The notes beneath the pieces are model-generated. The model did no database searches. It was not told where the DNA came from and saw only the letters and a list, made by a program, of their open reading frames with translations. Below, piece after piece: positions 12,561 to 24,317 of a stretch of 51,151 nucleotides of DNA. This stretch comes from Folioceros fuciformis (Eukaryota > Anthocerotophyta > Anthocerotopsida > Anthocerotales), in contig JBNGIO010005373.1 of the NCBI GenBank assembly GCA_049999805.1, positions 1 to 51,151 on the forward strand, given 5' to 3'. Within the stretch, counting starts at the first letter, position 1, and every line of letters begins with the position of its first letter. Both the position numbers and the translations under genes were made by a program.

Positions 12561-13663
12561 TGCTTGTAACTATCAAGGATACGACCTTTCCATATCTGCA
12601 CTTCCCTTTGAGTGTTTTGTCTATAAAACAGCAACAATTCTTTTTGAGCTGAGCATGTTAGACAAATGAAGTACGAATGCTGTGCATTGTGTCACTCTTT
12701 GGAGCTGCACGGGGTTCCCCACAATGGATCATGTGTGGATACGGGTAACTTGTGAAGCACATACTGCTCCGAGCTCCGAGCTTCATCTGTGGATACGGGT
12801 AACTTGTGAAGCACATACTGCTCCGAGCTCCGAGCTTCATGATGTCTTTCATAGTTTCGCGAAATGTATGATGTATCTCCTGGGTGCGCGAAAGTGGGAG
12901 GATGATACATAGCGCACAGTGTTATGTATGTGCCTTTATGTCAGACTGATTTCAAGTGCTAGTATGGCCGCTTTCTAATGAAGGGGTTTGTAGGCATCGG
13001 CAGCAAAGTTCTGTCCAAGGGATGCATCAACTTTGCAGCAATAACTAAAAGCCTGGATATGCTGGAATTCTCTAACAGAGCTCGGGCTCCGAAAAGAAGC
13101 TGGATGCATAGATTCGAGTTGATGCTTTTCTCTCGTTGTATCGGCATCGACAGAGCTTGCTGGCCGATTTGTTGCTGTTGGTGTATTGGGTCGTGAGATC
13201 GATGTGATGCTGAAGATGGCCAGGTGTTTCCTGAGCACCGCGTTGTCTCGAGCGCATTCTCCCGGCTGCCCTCTGCCCCTCGCACTCTGGGTTTGTGATC
13301 CTGTATCTGCTGGCAGTCTGAAGATGGTGAAGGGTCAGTCCCTTGCGCTAGTTTCAATTCTGTGTTGAGTTGTGCATTGTTCGGGTATGTTGCGTGCTGG
13401 GTGCAGCCTCGGAGTAAGTCGGGATTGTTGCTTTCGTTGTGTGTGGGATGTTTGATTCAGGTAATCCAAGCCTGACGTTCTACACTGGTATCGCACTGCG
13501 GCCCCGATTTCTCTCATCGTCGAAACAGGCTGCAGCCGGGGGTGGGCAGGGGAGCAGGTTGGTAACGCTGGACCTGGTCGTTGCGTGAAATGCAAAGTGT
13601 GAGGCGTGAGCTATAGCGTTACTTGCCGCTCTTCTTTGTATAACGAAACGATGGTTGTGACAG
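12561..13663. other. Upstream region of the TlyA-like gene, probably containing its first exon
   Basis: No complete gene is seen. The targeting-peptide exon of the TlyA-like methyltransferase should lie here. A frame starting with ATG at 13207 (MLKMARCFLSTALSRAHS) looks like an organelle presequence. A weak donor in it (GGTCA/GTCCCT) would join in phase to the exon at 13664, but I cannot prove it. A 54-bp duplication is at 12734-12840. Confidence 0.4.
12734..12840. repeat. 54-bp exact tandem duplication
   Basis: TGTGGATACGGGTAACTTGT at 12734 is repeated at 12788. The two copies are essentially identical, so the duplication is recent. Confidence 0.95.
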
Positions 13664-15011
13664 GGTAGTGCACAAGAAACGGCGCAGACTCGACGAATTG
13701 TGTGTTGAGAGGTATCCTCAATACAGCCGTTCCCTCATTCAATCCTGGATTCTTCAAGGTCCGTGGCTTCCCATTCTTGTCTGTTGTATGTTATATGTTT
13801 AAGGCTGGTATCCGTTGTCTGCCGGGTAGGAGAACTGAGGAACAGTGACAGCTGTGCTGCAGGGAAGGTTTTGGTTGACGGACGTCTTGCAGATAAGGCT
13901 GGAACTTCTGTCTCGGAAAGCCAGAATGTCACCATAACTGCTGAGGTGCCCAGATTTGTATGCAGGTGAGTCAAGGCTTGACACCTTCGTTCTTCCTTTC
14001 GTGGGTTTAAGCGTAGTTGCCAACGCCGATACTGGATTTTCTCAAAATGCAGGGCAGGGTATAAACTAGAGGCAGCACTTCACCATTTTGTCACTGAGGT
14101 GGAGGGCAAAGTTGTGTTAGATGCTGGGCTTTCCACAGGTGGATTTGCGGATTGCTTATTGCAAAATGGTGCCTCTTTAATATTTGGAGTTGACGTCGGA
14201 TATGGTCAGGTGATCCTACTTTCTACCTTGCTGCGAAAGGATCATGTTCATTCCTATGGAAGACGCTGATCGGCCAAAGTCATCTGTGCAAACTAGGTTG
14301 CCCAGAAGATTCGAACAGATAGACGAGTCGTTGTGATGGAAAGGACCAACCTGCGATATTTGCTAGCACTCCCTCAATTGGTGGATCTAGTCACTCTAGA
14401 TCTCTCCTTTATTTCAATTCTCCTGGTTTGTACAGTCACGGCACAGTTGTCATGCGTATTCTGGGTTGGTAAACTGTATCCAGTGACTAATGTTGGTGTT
14501 GGTAATCAGGTTCTGCCTGCTGTATCAGCTGTGATGAAGCCAGATTCAACATTGATCACCCTCATAAAGCCTCAATTTGAGGCCAAAAGGAATCAGGTTA
14601 TGGGCTCATGTGGTGGACTGTAGAGTACAAATCCAAGAAATCAATGACTTGACACCTGGACTCAATTTGTTGATCTGTAACTCTTGCAGGTTGGAGGTGG
14701 AGGAATCGTACGAGATCCAGAAGTCCACAAAGAGGTACCTTGAGAATGTTAAGCGTGTTGCCAGTCTTTACACCATGTCCTATTGTAGTCTGATGAACTC
14801 TTTACAGGTGCTGCACAGGATCGTAAGTGGCGTGGAATCTTTGGGTTTTAAATGCCAAGGCTGGATAGAGTCTCCAATCAAAGGCGCTGAAGGAAACACG
14901 GAGTTCCTAGCTTGTTTTCACAGAGGGAAGTGTGTCAAAGCTGGAGAGCTGGAAGTGGCCTCTAGTCAAAGCAATGGCATGCCAAATGCCTCTCAAAACT
15001 GGAGTGACTAG
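13664..15011 (+). CDS. TlyA/hemolysin A-like rRNA 2'-O-methyltransferase (5' end unresolved)
   Basis: This family has an S4 RNA-binding domain joined to an FtsJ/RrmJ-type methyltransferase. Bacterial TlyA methylates rRNA cytidines, and plant members are predicted to act in organelles. Seven supported exons: 13664-13758, 13863-13965, 14053-14209, 14297-14425, 14510-14596, 14690-14734 and 14808-15011. Introns are 73-104 bp and every junction keeps frame. Together they encode about 272 residues. The S4 part runs from KKRRRLDELCVERYPQYSR through GKVLVDGRLADKAG. The SAM-binding motif is VVLDAGLSTGGFADCLL followed by GVDVGYGQ. Later motifs are TLDLSFISI, LIKPQFEA, GGGGIVRDPEVH and IKGAEGNTEF. The C-terminal 35 residues after FHR are unconserved. 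The exon at 13664 has no in-frame ATG and is preceded by an acceptor (GTGACAG), so a presequence exon lies upstream, possibly starting at 13207. Family is certain; target RNA and organelle are inferred. Confidence 0.88.
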
Positions 15012-16717
15012 AAAGTCTTCAGGGCCTTTATCGCTGACATGCACGAGAGATAAGAGAAAGACTTGCAGGTCTCTTGGCTCAACAAGATTCTGGGGGAATG
15101 GAATGTCAGTACAAGGACGATTCCGTCCATGCTCCTCGACCATTGGCCACAAGGTAGCGGGGATTCTTGTGGGTTACTCAAGGCAGGTATAAGTTGTGAT
15201 ATGCTGGCCTGGAGGTTAGCATCTTCCCTCGGTACGATGGATGAAGCTCAACCTTTCCATCTGCTGCTTGTTTATTTGCAGGATCTTGATCTTGTGCATA
15301 CCCTCTAGTTTTCGCTCTTCCGGGTGAAGAAGGTGAAATCGCAATCCTGTCAGTCTCAAGATTGACTACCGTCGAGCAGGCAGAAGCTGGCGTCGTGGGT
15401 ATTCCTATAAACGACACCCACTTACTAGATATTGTACAGTGTGATGATACATCACGAATAGAAGAGTTTCGTGGCAATTCAGGCACTGTTGCAACTTCTA
15501 CAAACCTTTCGACATGCAGGTGCAGAGGCCAGAGCTCCCCATCCAGTCATCAGAAAAAGTGTTTTTCCAAAGCACGCGATGCGTGGGCGTGGGCTGTTGG
15601 GTATCCATGCTCTGAGTCCTGCCGCTTTCTTTCTTCCCTTGTGATATGTGTGTGTTCGACACACGTTTGTTGAGCGCCGACAGGACTGTGTGTAGTGTTG
15701 TCGCGTGACTCGTTCACTAGGCACGGAACCCGTGGGAGGCGCTTGGAGAAATGGCTGCACTCCCAGTCAAGACTGGTGAGACACAGCATTCTGAAGAGTA
15801 TCACGATTGGACCATCATTGGGCTGACACTGAACGGAATGCCCGTATGCCAGATTTGCTTGCCGTTCTCAAACAGTTTTGGTAACAACCTAGGGAATGAT
15901 GTGTGCCCACTAAGTTTCAATGAATCGAATCTGTCAGCTGATTGATTGCAATCGCCCTGTCCAGTTGAGTCCTGAGCTCAAAGACTCGAAAAAGGAAACA
16001 GACACAGTGTAAGGAGTGGTCGAGACAAATGGTTCGAGCGAGTTTGCCGTCCATCCCGCGCTTTGCTCTGCAACAGCGGGCCAGTGCTGCAGCTTCCGGG
16101 GCGGCTGGTCATGCCATGCGTACGGTTCTTTTCTGTGGCGACAAAGAAGCCTGGCCAATCCATCTTCTGATCAATTCCGATAGGCTCGATCGGGCCACAA
16201 TCGAGACTGATGGCCGAGCCATGTCGCAACGGATCGCCTAATTGGTGCGCCGTACCATTGCGGCGAGCGTGGCGTGGCTCATCTTGTTGGCAGTGAGCTC
16301 GGCGATCTATTGAAGTTGTCAGATGCACCAAAGACGACAGACAGAAAGGCTTGCGTCACAGCGCGAAGGACAATTCAGAGGAAACTTCCATTCCCATTAA
16401 CGAACATACCGACGCACAGTTAACAACTCAACGACTGGTTTTTCCGAGCTTGAAGAGCTGCAGCGACGAGTACCAGTAAGACGCTTTGGCTATCAAGCCA
16501 TTCCTAAGGGAGATACATTTCATCACCACACAGGGTGATGAGCGGAAGATAAATCACATATGCACAAATGAAACTTGTGATAAGGACTTAAAACACTCTT
16601 ACTTCCGGCATCCTATTCCAGACCAGGACCCTATAATACAACGCGACAAACTCATTCCAGACACCACTCCTTCCCGACGGATCGCCTCAAGGCTGGCCGA
16701 TCACCTCAACCTGTATG
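15012..16717. other. Intergenic: 3' flanks of the TlyA-like gene and CHX copy A (convergent)
   Basis: No family is recognised. Two ATG frames look superficially gene-like: 15751-15945 (64 codons) and 16029-16241, whose first 28 residues are Ala/Ser/Arg-rich like a presequence. Neither has a recognisable continuation. From about 16560 the sequence is alignable with 25310-25470, the corresponding 3' flank of CHX copy B. Confidence 0.45.
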
Positions 16718-19571
16718 TCACGCCGAGCCGATGACATCCGGAGTGTTTACGCCATCCTGAATGGTTACCTTGCCACCGAAATAGGTCGTTACGAGCTCCG
16801 GATCAAACTGTTGGACGACCACTACTGAGGCCTTGGTCTGCGGACCGCTGGATGCGTTGAGAGCATCACCGATGAGTCCCAGCTCCGCATGTTCCACCGC
16901 ATATTGGCCACAGTTGGCGATCAGGGCGACTGGTTTCCGACCCATCCCGACAATGATCAAGTCAAACTCGTTGGACCTTCCGATTCGCTGTGCTGCTTGC
17001 ACAGGGTCTTGGATGGATAGCTCCTCGTATACCACAGATGTCGATCCTACCCCGCCGGGAACTTGCGCTACCTTCCCCTGGAGTTGAGCCAGAGCTTGCT
17101 CATCCAGTTCCTGCTGCTTCTGGTTATCAATGCCCGCGAGCACTACGTCGTAGGAATCGTGAGTACTCTTACCGGGGCAACCATCACCTGATCGTTCCTG
17201 TACATTTGCTGGAGGGGCACCTTCCTCATCAGGTAGGCTTATCGCCACATTTTGTGCCGTAGTGTCCTGTTTGAGCCTGATCACTTTCAACTTAACACCT
17301 GGGTGCTCAGCCATTCTCTTGGCTAAGACGAGTGCTTCTCTGTCATCCTGGCCTCCAAAGAAAAGCACAGCCACTGAGTGATCCACGGTGCTGGAAGCCC
17401 TCTGAGCCCCACCAAGGCCTCTGTCCACCACGATGGCCACAGAGCACGGAGCATGCTGCAACACCTTCTGATTCACAGCACGGAAGCCAACATTTCCTCC
17501 TTCCAACGGACCATCCACCCGCATATGCTTATGGAATGGCAGAAAGATGATGGAAACTCGCCTTTCTTCTGCAGTTAAACAGATGTCTTCGTACATATCG
17601 GACAAGTTTGAGATGGCAGTCATGGGTCGCACGGTCACCTTTGATAACTGTGCATATGCCTCAAAGGCCACTATGATCTCGTCCCTCTCATTTGTTCCCA
17701 CATTGTTGTTGAAAAAGGGACGGCCATTCCTCCTTGCACGCTGCACCAACCTAATTGCAGACGAACGTTCAGACAGTTCCACCAGGTGCAAAATGAAGAG
17801 CCGCACCGCACGCTTCCTTGTTCCCCGGCTCGCTTCAGTCAGGTTGATCATAGAGGGCACATGCGTCACTCCGTGTACACAGGTCATAAGTCTAAACTCC
17901 TCCTTCCTGGACTCCATGTCTAACTTCCTCCTGTTGTACGGGAGAGCGGAAATTCCAGTTGGTTTATAAATAAACATAACGACTGGCGTGGTTATGAATG
18001 TCGTAAATAGAGCCATGATAACCATTATCGCAAAGACTTCGTCATTCAGAACCTGCGCACACAATTTTATCAGTCTTCGGAATGAGTCGCTAAGACACCG
18101 ACCATCACTAGACATAGTGAGCATAGTGAGGGACACTGCTACCCCCAAGGAAAAATGCAAGATGAGCATTTAAATACCTTGCGATCTTTCCCGATGTTCA
18201 GTACGATGAGCTCCACCAAACCCTTCGTATTCATAAGGACTCCAAGAGTGAGTGACTGTCTGAATTTCACGCCATGTAGCAAAGTAACCAACAGCGTCCC
18301 CAGAATTTTGCCCCCGCAGGCAACAGTTACCACCAACACCAATAGACCACCAGATCGAGCTCCATGGATAGACCCAATGTTGGTTTTCAGTCCACTTGAT
18401 GCGAAATAGAGGGGTAAAAACAATGTCATAATTAGGTCTTCAATCTTTTCAATCACTTGCCCGGCAAATGGCCCATCTTTGGGAATGACTAGTCCAAACA
18501 GGAAGGCCCCGAAAATTGAATGGATCCCAATCAAATCTGTACAGAAACCAGACATCAGCACTCCAGCTAATGTCAAGACTATAGTCAGCTCCCCAGGTTG
18601 ACCATCCCCTGATCTTCGGATGAGCCAAGTCACAGCAGGCTTCACCACAAGAAACATGATGACCACAAAAGCTGCTGCTGAGAGGAGAACCCACGCCACA
18701 ACTGAAGGGCTTTTATGGTCGGTTTCACCGGAGGAGCTGGCCAGGGCAATTGCAAGGGCCAACAGAATCCAAGCGACAACATCGTTCACGGCTGCAGCCG
18801 ACATAGCCATCTGACCTACTTCTGTAGTCAAGAGCTTGAGCTCAGCAAGAATTCTAGCCAGCACGGGGAAGGCAGTGATGGACATGGCCACTCCCATGAA
18901 CACCAGAAACGGAGCAATTTTCACATTCCCAGATATCGTGTTATGCAGAACAAACGAAACTCCAACCCCGGCAACGAATGGTAGACTAATCCCAGCTGCT
19001 GCAATGGCCAGTGCCTTGCGACCAGTCCTTCGGACAGAAGACAGATCCAGTTCAAGTCCCACAAGGAAGAGGAAGAACATTAGTCCCATGCCAGCAACAG
19101 TGTCCAATACCACCAGGCTCGATTTGGGGAAAAGCTTGTTCAGAAATTCTGCATTGCGGCCGATGGCCGATGGTCCAAGCAGAACTCCTCCCTGTAGCCG
19201 TGCCCAAGCAGAAGTCAGAGGAAGGGCACAAAGCGCCAAGGAGCGGAAAAGCACATTCAAAGGACGAAAGCAATAAAGAGTCTGCTGTAGCTGAGCTCTA
19301 ATTCCAGGACAACTATGGGGACAAACTTGAGCTTGGAGGGAATCTGAACGGGCGTAAAGCTTACTATGATCTCCGCGATAACTCGAGGCTGTCTCAGGGG
19401 CTTCAGAATGACTGCAATCGTTCTCGACAGCAGGAGCACAATACAAATCTGAATAATCAGCAAAGGCAAGGCGAAATGGATGGGACTGTCCCCCTGCCAC
19501 ACGCCATTGGAGGTGGCCGCCATAGGTTTGGGGCACATGCAGGAAGCGTTGGTAGCGGCCGCGGCCGCCAT
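16718..19571 (-). CDS. CHX: CHX-type cation/H+ exchanger, copy A
   Basis: CPA2-family K+(Na+)/H+ antiporter of the CHX17-20 type, which acts on endomembranes or the plasma membrane in K+ and pH homeostasis. Three minus-strand exons: 19571-19365, 19191-18178 and 18052-16718, with introns of 173 and 125 bp in phase 0. The product is 851 aa from the ATG at 19571; an ATG at 19595 would add 8 residues. Residues 20-35 have the family signature ATSNGVWQGDSPI. About 12 membrane spans fill residues 30-430, with the ion-binding Asn205-Asp206 in [11 protein letters not shown] and the segments [12 protein letters not shown] and [12 protein letters not shown]. The C-terminal cytosolic half (about 450-851) has two universal-stress-like modules, including [33 protein letters not shown] and [13 protein letters not shown]. 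Copy B at 25472 is a close tandem paralogue, and both last coding exons are exactly 1335 bp. Confidence 0.95.
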
Positions 19572-20946
19572 CTCCACCAGATTAAGTCCCGACATCTTCA
19601 CCAAATCAAATCTCCGACCCTCAAGAAGAATTCCACCTTCCAGAACCAGCAAGTCCGCAGACAACCGCAACAGCTCGCCGTGAGTTCCACACCCCCTGCG
19701 GCGGGCCGATGTGAGCTCAGCAAATCCACGCCCGGTAGAAAGATCTCCACAGCTCACACCATTTCGCTGGCATCTCCATCGTCTGGCTAATCACAAGCTT
19801 CCAGATCCCGCACACCCGCAAATCAGGCAATCATACCAAGGCCAAAACCAAAACCTGCAGCAGAGCACAGGAGAGAAAAAAATGTCAGCCAACAAGCGTA
19901 AACTCCTCAAACATCCACCGTGAGCTGCGAGCAAGCGTTCACGTTCCTCCACACATCACACCATGCCTCACAAACTACTCCTCCATCCCTCCCCATTCCC
20001 CAGCCTTGCATGCACCTACTTCCGGCAATTCCGAGAACTCAGACTGCAGCTCAAACAGCCGAGAAGAACTCACAAAACCGAATGCACTCAAGACACTCTC
20101 CAGAATTGCATTCCTGCCGACGATCACTGCAAATACAAATCAAATCCCTCCTTCCTTCCTCCCTTCTTTGACCTTTCCTTCCTCCCCCGAACAAATCCAT
20201 GAGCCAGAGAAAGCACCGCTGCACACAGCGAGGCCTGGGGCAGGGCAGAATGGCTCGCGTGGAACGCAGGGGCGGATGCTTCACAGTAGCAGAGCTGAAG
20301 GGAGGCGAAGTGAACAAGCCGGAGGACGAAGGCGGAGTCGGCGGGATAGTGTCCGCTCCAGCAGAACGTAGCTCAGCGAAGCAACCGGACTGTGAAGAGC
20401 ACGCTATCGAAGGCGGATCTCATTTTGCCTTATATACCCGACCCGGTGGAGTGGGAGGAAGCTTTCCGGAATCCAAACTTGTTTTGGGCCCGCCCTTTTC
20501 CGGGGCCTGGCACAAGTTGGTCAATCCTCGTTTCTGCTAAGGGCTGGCGGATGTGGCCTATTGGCAATTCACGTCGCCCAGAAAGATGGCGAGGTTTTGC
20601 CAGTTTGCATGCAAGGTTTTGCCAGTTTGCACGGGAGCCGCAGGAAAGTTGGGGAGGGAGGTAAGCTTGGGTACTTACCTTTTGGTGAGCCACGTGCTGC
20701 TGTAATTCGTCCTCCTTCAGCGCTGAGTATAAGTTAACTCGAGGCTTTTCAGTATGATTAAATTGAAGGTTCTTGCCCTCACATATATAGACCAAAGAGT
20801 CAGAGATTTTTTTTTTTAAACAATCCGAGATCCTATGAATGTTCTTGTTTAAAAATAATCAATAAAGATTTTACCCTAAATTAATGGAGAATAATTAAAG
20901 GGCCAAGAACCAAGCATGCATGAACACTAATTCAATCCAGAAACTA
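19572..20946. other. 5' leader and promoter region of CHX copy A
   Basis: From 19666 to about 20300 this aligns with 28279-28900 upstream of CHX copy B (shared GTGAGCTCAGCAAATCCACG and ACCTACTTCCGG-type landmarks). The promoter and leader were therefore duplicated with the gene. From about 20800 the sequence becomes AT-rich and leads into a minisatellite. Confidence 0.6.
20430..20436 (-). promoter_or_regulatory. Possible TATA box of CHX copy A
   Basis: TATATAA reads on the minus strand in a GC-rich setting, about 860 bp upstream of the start codon. That implies a long or spliced 5' UTR if it is real. No equivalent is obvious upstream of copy B. Confidence 0.3.
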
Positions 20947-21204
20947 AGTATTGAATTAAGAACATCGAGGTCCAAGGTCTTCCCAAAGGAGTATTGAATC
21001 AAGAACATCGAGGTCCAAGGACTTCCCAAAGGAGTATTGAATCAAGAACATCGAGGTCCAAGGACTTCCCAAAGGAGTATTGAATCAAGAACATCGAGGT
21101 CCAAGGACTTCCCAAAGGAGTATTGAATCAAGAACATCGAGGTCCAAGGACTTCCCAAAGGAGTATTGAATTAAGAACATCGAGGTCCAAGGACTTCCCA
21201 AAGG
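20947..21204. repeat. 43-bp minisatellite, six copies
   Basis: AGTATTGAATCAAGAACATC units start at 20947, 20990, 21033, 21076, 21119 and 21162 with an exact 43-bp period. They are near identical (GGTCTT versus GGACTT in the first; AATTAAG versus AATCAAG in the first and last). The period is not a multiple of three, so it does not encode a peptide repeat. Confidence 0.97.
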
Positions 21205-21544
21205 GCATAGAGATACACAGAGACACAAAGGTAGACAGTGAGAAGTTTAGTTTAGCCTTGAGACATACCTGTGGAGGGCTTGAAGAAAAAGGCTTGTCAG
21301 ATTTAGTCTAGGACGGTAGCCAGTGGGGCATAGATCGCCAGACTCTTTTACAAGTATCTAGAATAAAGAGCAGCACCTAGAGGAGGTCGAGGTCTGCGAG
21401 TCATTAGTGGACGGCGGGCTACTTGGAGCCTAGTGTTGAGTCGTGTGAGAGGGAGTGAGTGATTTGTAAGTGGAGCGCTCAAAAGGAAGCATGGCCAAGG
21501 AATATACATTGCCAAAGAAATAATATTTTTTTTGCTCTAAAGTT
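21205..21544. other. Intergenic, no feature seen
   Basis: Unique-looking sequence between the minisatellite and the dispersed repeat. It is likely part of the same inserted, repeat-derived block. No protein similarity. Confidence 0.4.
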
Positions 21545-22165
21545 TCAGAAAGAGATGAGATAAGATATATACATCATATTATTCCACATCATGACATTTC
21601 GGGAGTGGTAGGTAGTTTTTGAGACCAATGTTCAATGTACATTGTATCTTTTTGCTATTCCACATCAGAACATCATGACATTTTGGGAGTAGTAGGTAGT
21701 TTTTGAGATCAATGTTCAAAAGAGGTTCACACCCTTTTTGGCCCTGCTTGGGTTGTTTCTCCAATCTTTAGTCTTTGGAGTCTGTGGAGTCCTTGGCATA
21801 GATGAGACCTTCCATCTCTTTTTCAATAATAGAAACTAATCACTTACATTGTAAAAAATAGACCTTAAATCAGGCAAAGTTTGTTGTAGCCCTAATCCCT
21901 CCTTCCTTCCCTAGTAGACCACATCTGTTAGCCCTTAGCAAAAATAGGGCACCACACTTGGTTAATTGATTGCTAACTCATGGGGTCATGATGTGGAATA
22001 ACAAATAGGCCTACCTACCACCGTGCTGAAGAAGCTATTTGACCTGCGCTTGTTGTTGTTCTAAAAATTGCATAGGCCAATACTAAACATTGCATAGGCC
22101 AGTGCTCCTTACAAAGCAATGAATACGCGTTGTCGAAAGAAGGCCACCAAAGAGGAAAGAGAGAG
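21545..22165. repeat. Dispersed repeat, copy 2 (rearranged)
   Basis: The left block (21545-21840) matches copy 1 (about 11366-11510) on the opposite strand. The right block (about 21985-22165) matches copy 1 (11500-11590 and 12480-12560) on the same strand. Within the left block the CAAAAACTACCTACYACTCC unit is itself present twice (about 21590-21622 and 21671-21705). The copy is therefore internally inverted relative to copy 1. Confidence 0.65.
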
Positions 22166-23690
22166 AACACCAATCCTATGACTATGATTGTAGTACACTC
22201 ATTGATGAACTTTTGCCCGTGGCCCCACTAGTCTCAAGAGCAAGGGGTTGCCCGTGGCCCCACTAGTCCCCACTAGTCTCAAGAGCAAGGGGATGAAAAT
22301 ATTCTTAGCTTCCAGGGGAGAATACTTATGGACTTATACTATTGTGCGCGCATTCACAATCCTGTCCTACAGGGGGTTAATGATGACGTGCTTGAAAGTC
22401 AAATCCATAGTGGAATCTAAGCGAAATCTGATCGCCGTGTATATTGAAAAGAGATAGGAGATTCGAGTAGACTTTGAAAATCAGGCATAGATTATTGCAG
22501 CCTTCCCCTTGATGATTGTTGAAGTTGCCAACTCTCCTTTGCAAGCATAAAAGTAGTTGCAGTCGTACCTACCTCTTCCATGCAGTGCCTTACCTAGTGG
22601 TGCAAGTTCAAGTGGTCCATCCACACAAATTGCACTCAAACTCTCCAATGCAAGCTCCATATATGATCAATACACTCTTCACTACTCTAACATTTGCTTT
22701 GCATTGCTTGGTGGAACTGTTGCCAAATTGGATGGAGACATGACACTTGCAAGGTCAATCAACGGCTTACTATGACTGACATCTAGATACCTACTGAACA
22801 CACACGTCAAATACAATGAAACACGTTAAGTGAGATGGCCAAAGAGCTCGAACTCCATGAATAGTAGCTTAAGAGTAAGTTATTGTTATCGAGTTGACCA
22901 CTACCACTACAAGATACGTAGGAATCCAGGAAGTACAAGAGCTCCAGCAAGCGCGGGCCGAGGATATGGTATTGGTATTGTACTCTGGGCCACGCATTAA
23001 CGGTATATCCGTCTATCCCTATCCTATCACGGATAGCCGTCTGTATGTAGCCGGAATGTGGGAGTTCGAGGGGATAGGCAAGCTTTGTTCTGTGCACCTG
23101 CACAAATCGGCCATTGCCATTGGTCTGTCCGCGATTTCGGCGCTCCCGGATTGTCGTGGGTGACGTGTGTCTATCTACGTCAGTTGGTAGGCTGGAACCT
23201 TAACGGGGTCACAATGCGGGCTCCACGACCCGACCAGTTACGGACAGGCGTGAGGGCTCCACGATCCGACCACGTGCGGACAGGGAGGCGTGTACTGTGT
23301 CTGGCAGTACGAACATGGCCGCTTGTACAAGACTAGTGCCATCGTCGAGTTCTGATTGCTTGGTCTCATCAGGCCTTAAGGTCTGCGATTCTGTGAGGAA
23401 CGGAAGAGTGATGAAAGCAGGCAGCCGAGTTGAAAGGAGATTTCTTTACCGAGGGGAAGAGATGTTGGGGGGAAGGGGAGAGGTCTTTCGCGAGGGACCG
23501 ACAATGTGTGTACAGTGTGTACATATGGGGGAGTGAGAAATGAAGGCAGCCAAGTAGAAGGAGGTTACTCTGCTGAGGGGGAGAGAAAGCCCTTTCAGCA
23601 GAGGGCAACAAAGCTGGACTGGGTCGAGTTTGAAAGGAGGTTTTGTTCGTTGAAGGGAATAGGTGATGTGGAGAGCTCACACAAGAGTGG
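22166..23690. other. Intergenic DNA with short repeats
   Basis: No gene recognised. TTGCCCGTGGCCCCACTAGT is duplicated near 22212-22290. A 36-bp unit beginning GGGCTCCACGA is duplicated at 23218 and 23254; the second copy contains a G-box core CACGTG. From 23390 to 23750 a loose purine-rich repeat recurs three or four times (gagGAAtGAaGgCAGCCaaGT-like). Confidence 0.45.
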
Positions 23691-24110
23691 ACAAGAAGGT
23701 GTCAAGATGCGGTGGGAGGAGTGAGGAATGATGACAGCCGCGTTGTAGGAGGGGAGAGAGGTAGATACAGTACTGTATGTAGATCGCACCTTGCAGCAGC
23801 TGGTCGTGGTAAATAATGACATCCATCAGACCCGCCACAGAGGAATAGGTGAACCAGGCTACGCAATATGTGCAGTCGGTCCTTCCCGTGACACCGCTGT
23901 GCATCTAGCAGTTTGGTGTACGGGAAGGTGACTTTCCATTACTCGAGTTGGTGTGGAGAGCCGCCCAACCCAGCACGCCATTCCTGCAAGGGTTTGAGAA
24001 GGAGAGCTTTCCCAACCTGCAACACGTAAAGCTAGCTGTGCCCCTGTTACAACACCAACCCACACACAGACGTATGTACAAAGCATCAACCTAACAAGCT
24101 GGAAAGAGAT
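23691..24110. other. Diverged duplicate of the helicase 3' flank (29.7-30.05 kb)
   Basis: ACATCCA...GTGCAGTCGG...TGACACCGC...GACTTTCC here parallels the same order of landmarks at 29885-30003. This is the flank of the duplicated CHX-helicase unit. Confidence 0.55.
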
Positions 24111-24317
24111 TGCAGAGGTGGGGCTGGGCGTACACTCCGGGAAGCGCCGTCATCAATTGGTCAACTAGGGACCCCTGATCATGAAGTCAACGACGATGTA
24201 CGGTACCTAGCAGCCGGGGCGTGTAGTACATACATACGTACAAGCTTGTCAACTCCCATGTGGGGAAATAGGGAGAAATTGGGGCAACCTCGTTGGCGGG
24301 TCTGTATTGAGCATTTC

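Noticed and set aside
12640-12910. Possible C/D snoRNA cluster (several TGATG and CTGA-like motifs)
   Set aside because: C and D boxes do not pair with terminal stems at the right spacing, and the repeats are a recent 54-bp duplication.
16029-16241. 70-codon frame with presequence-like N-terminus
   Set aside because: No conserved continuation and no splice partner; it sits in the shared 3' region of convergent genes.
20947-21204. CRISPR-like regular repeats
   Set aside because: The units are directly adjacent with no spacers, in a plant nuclear context; this is a minisatellite.
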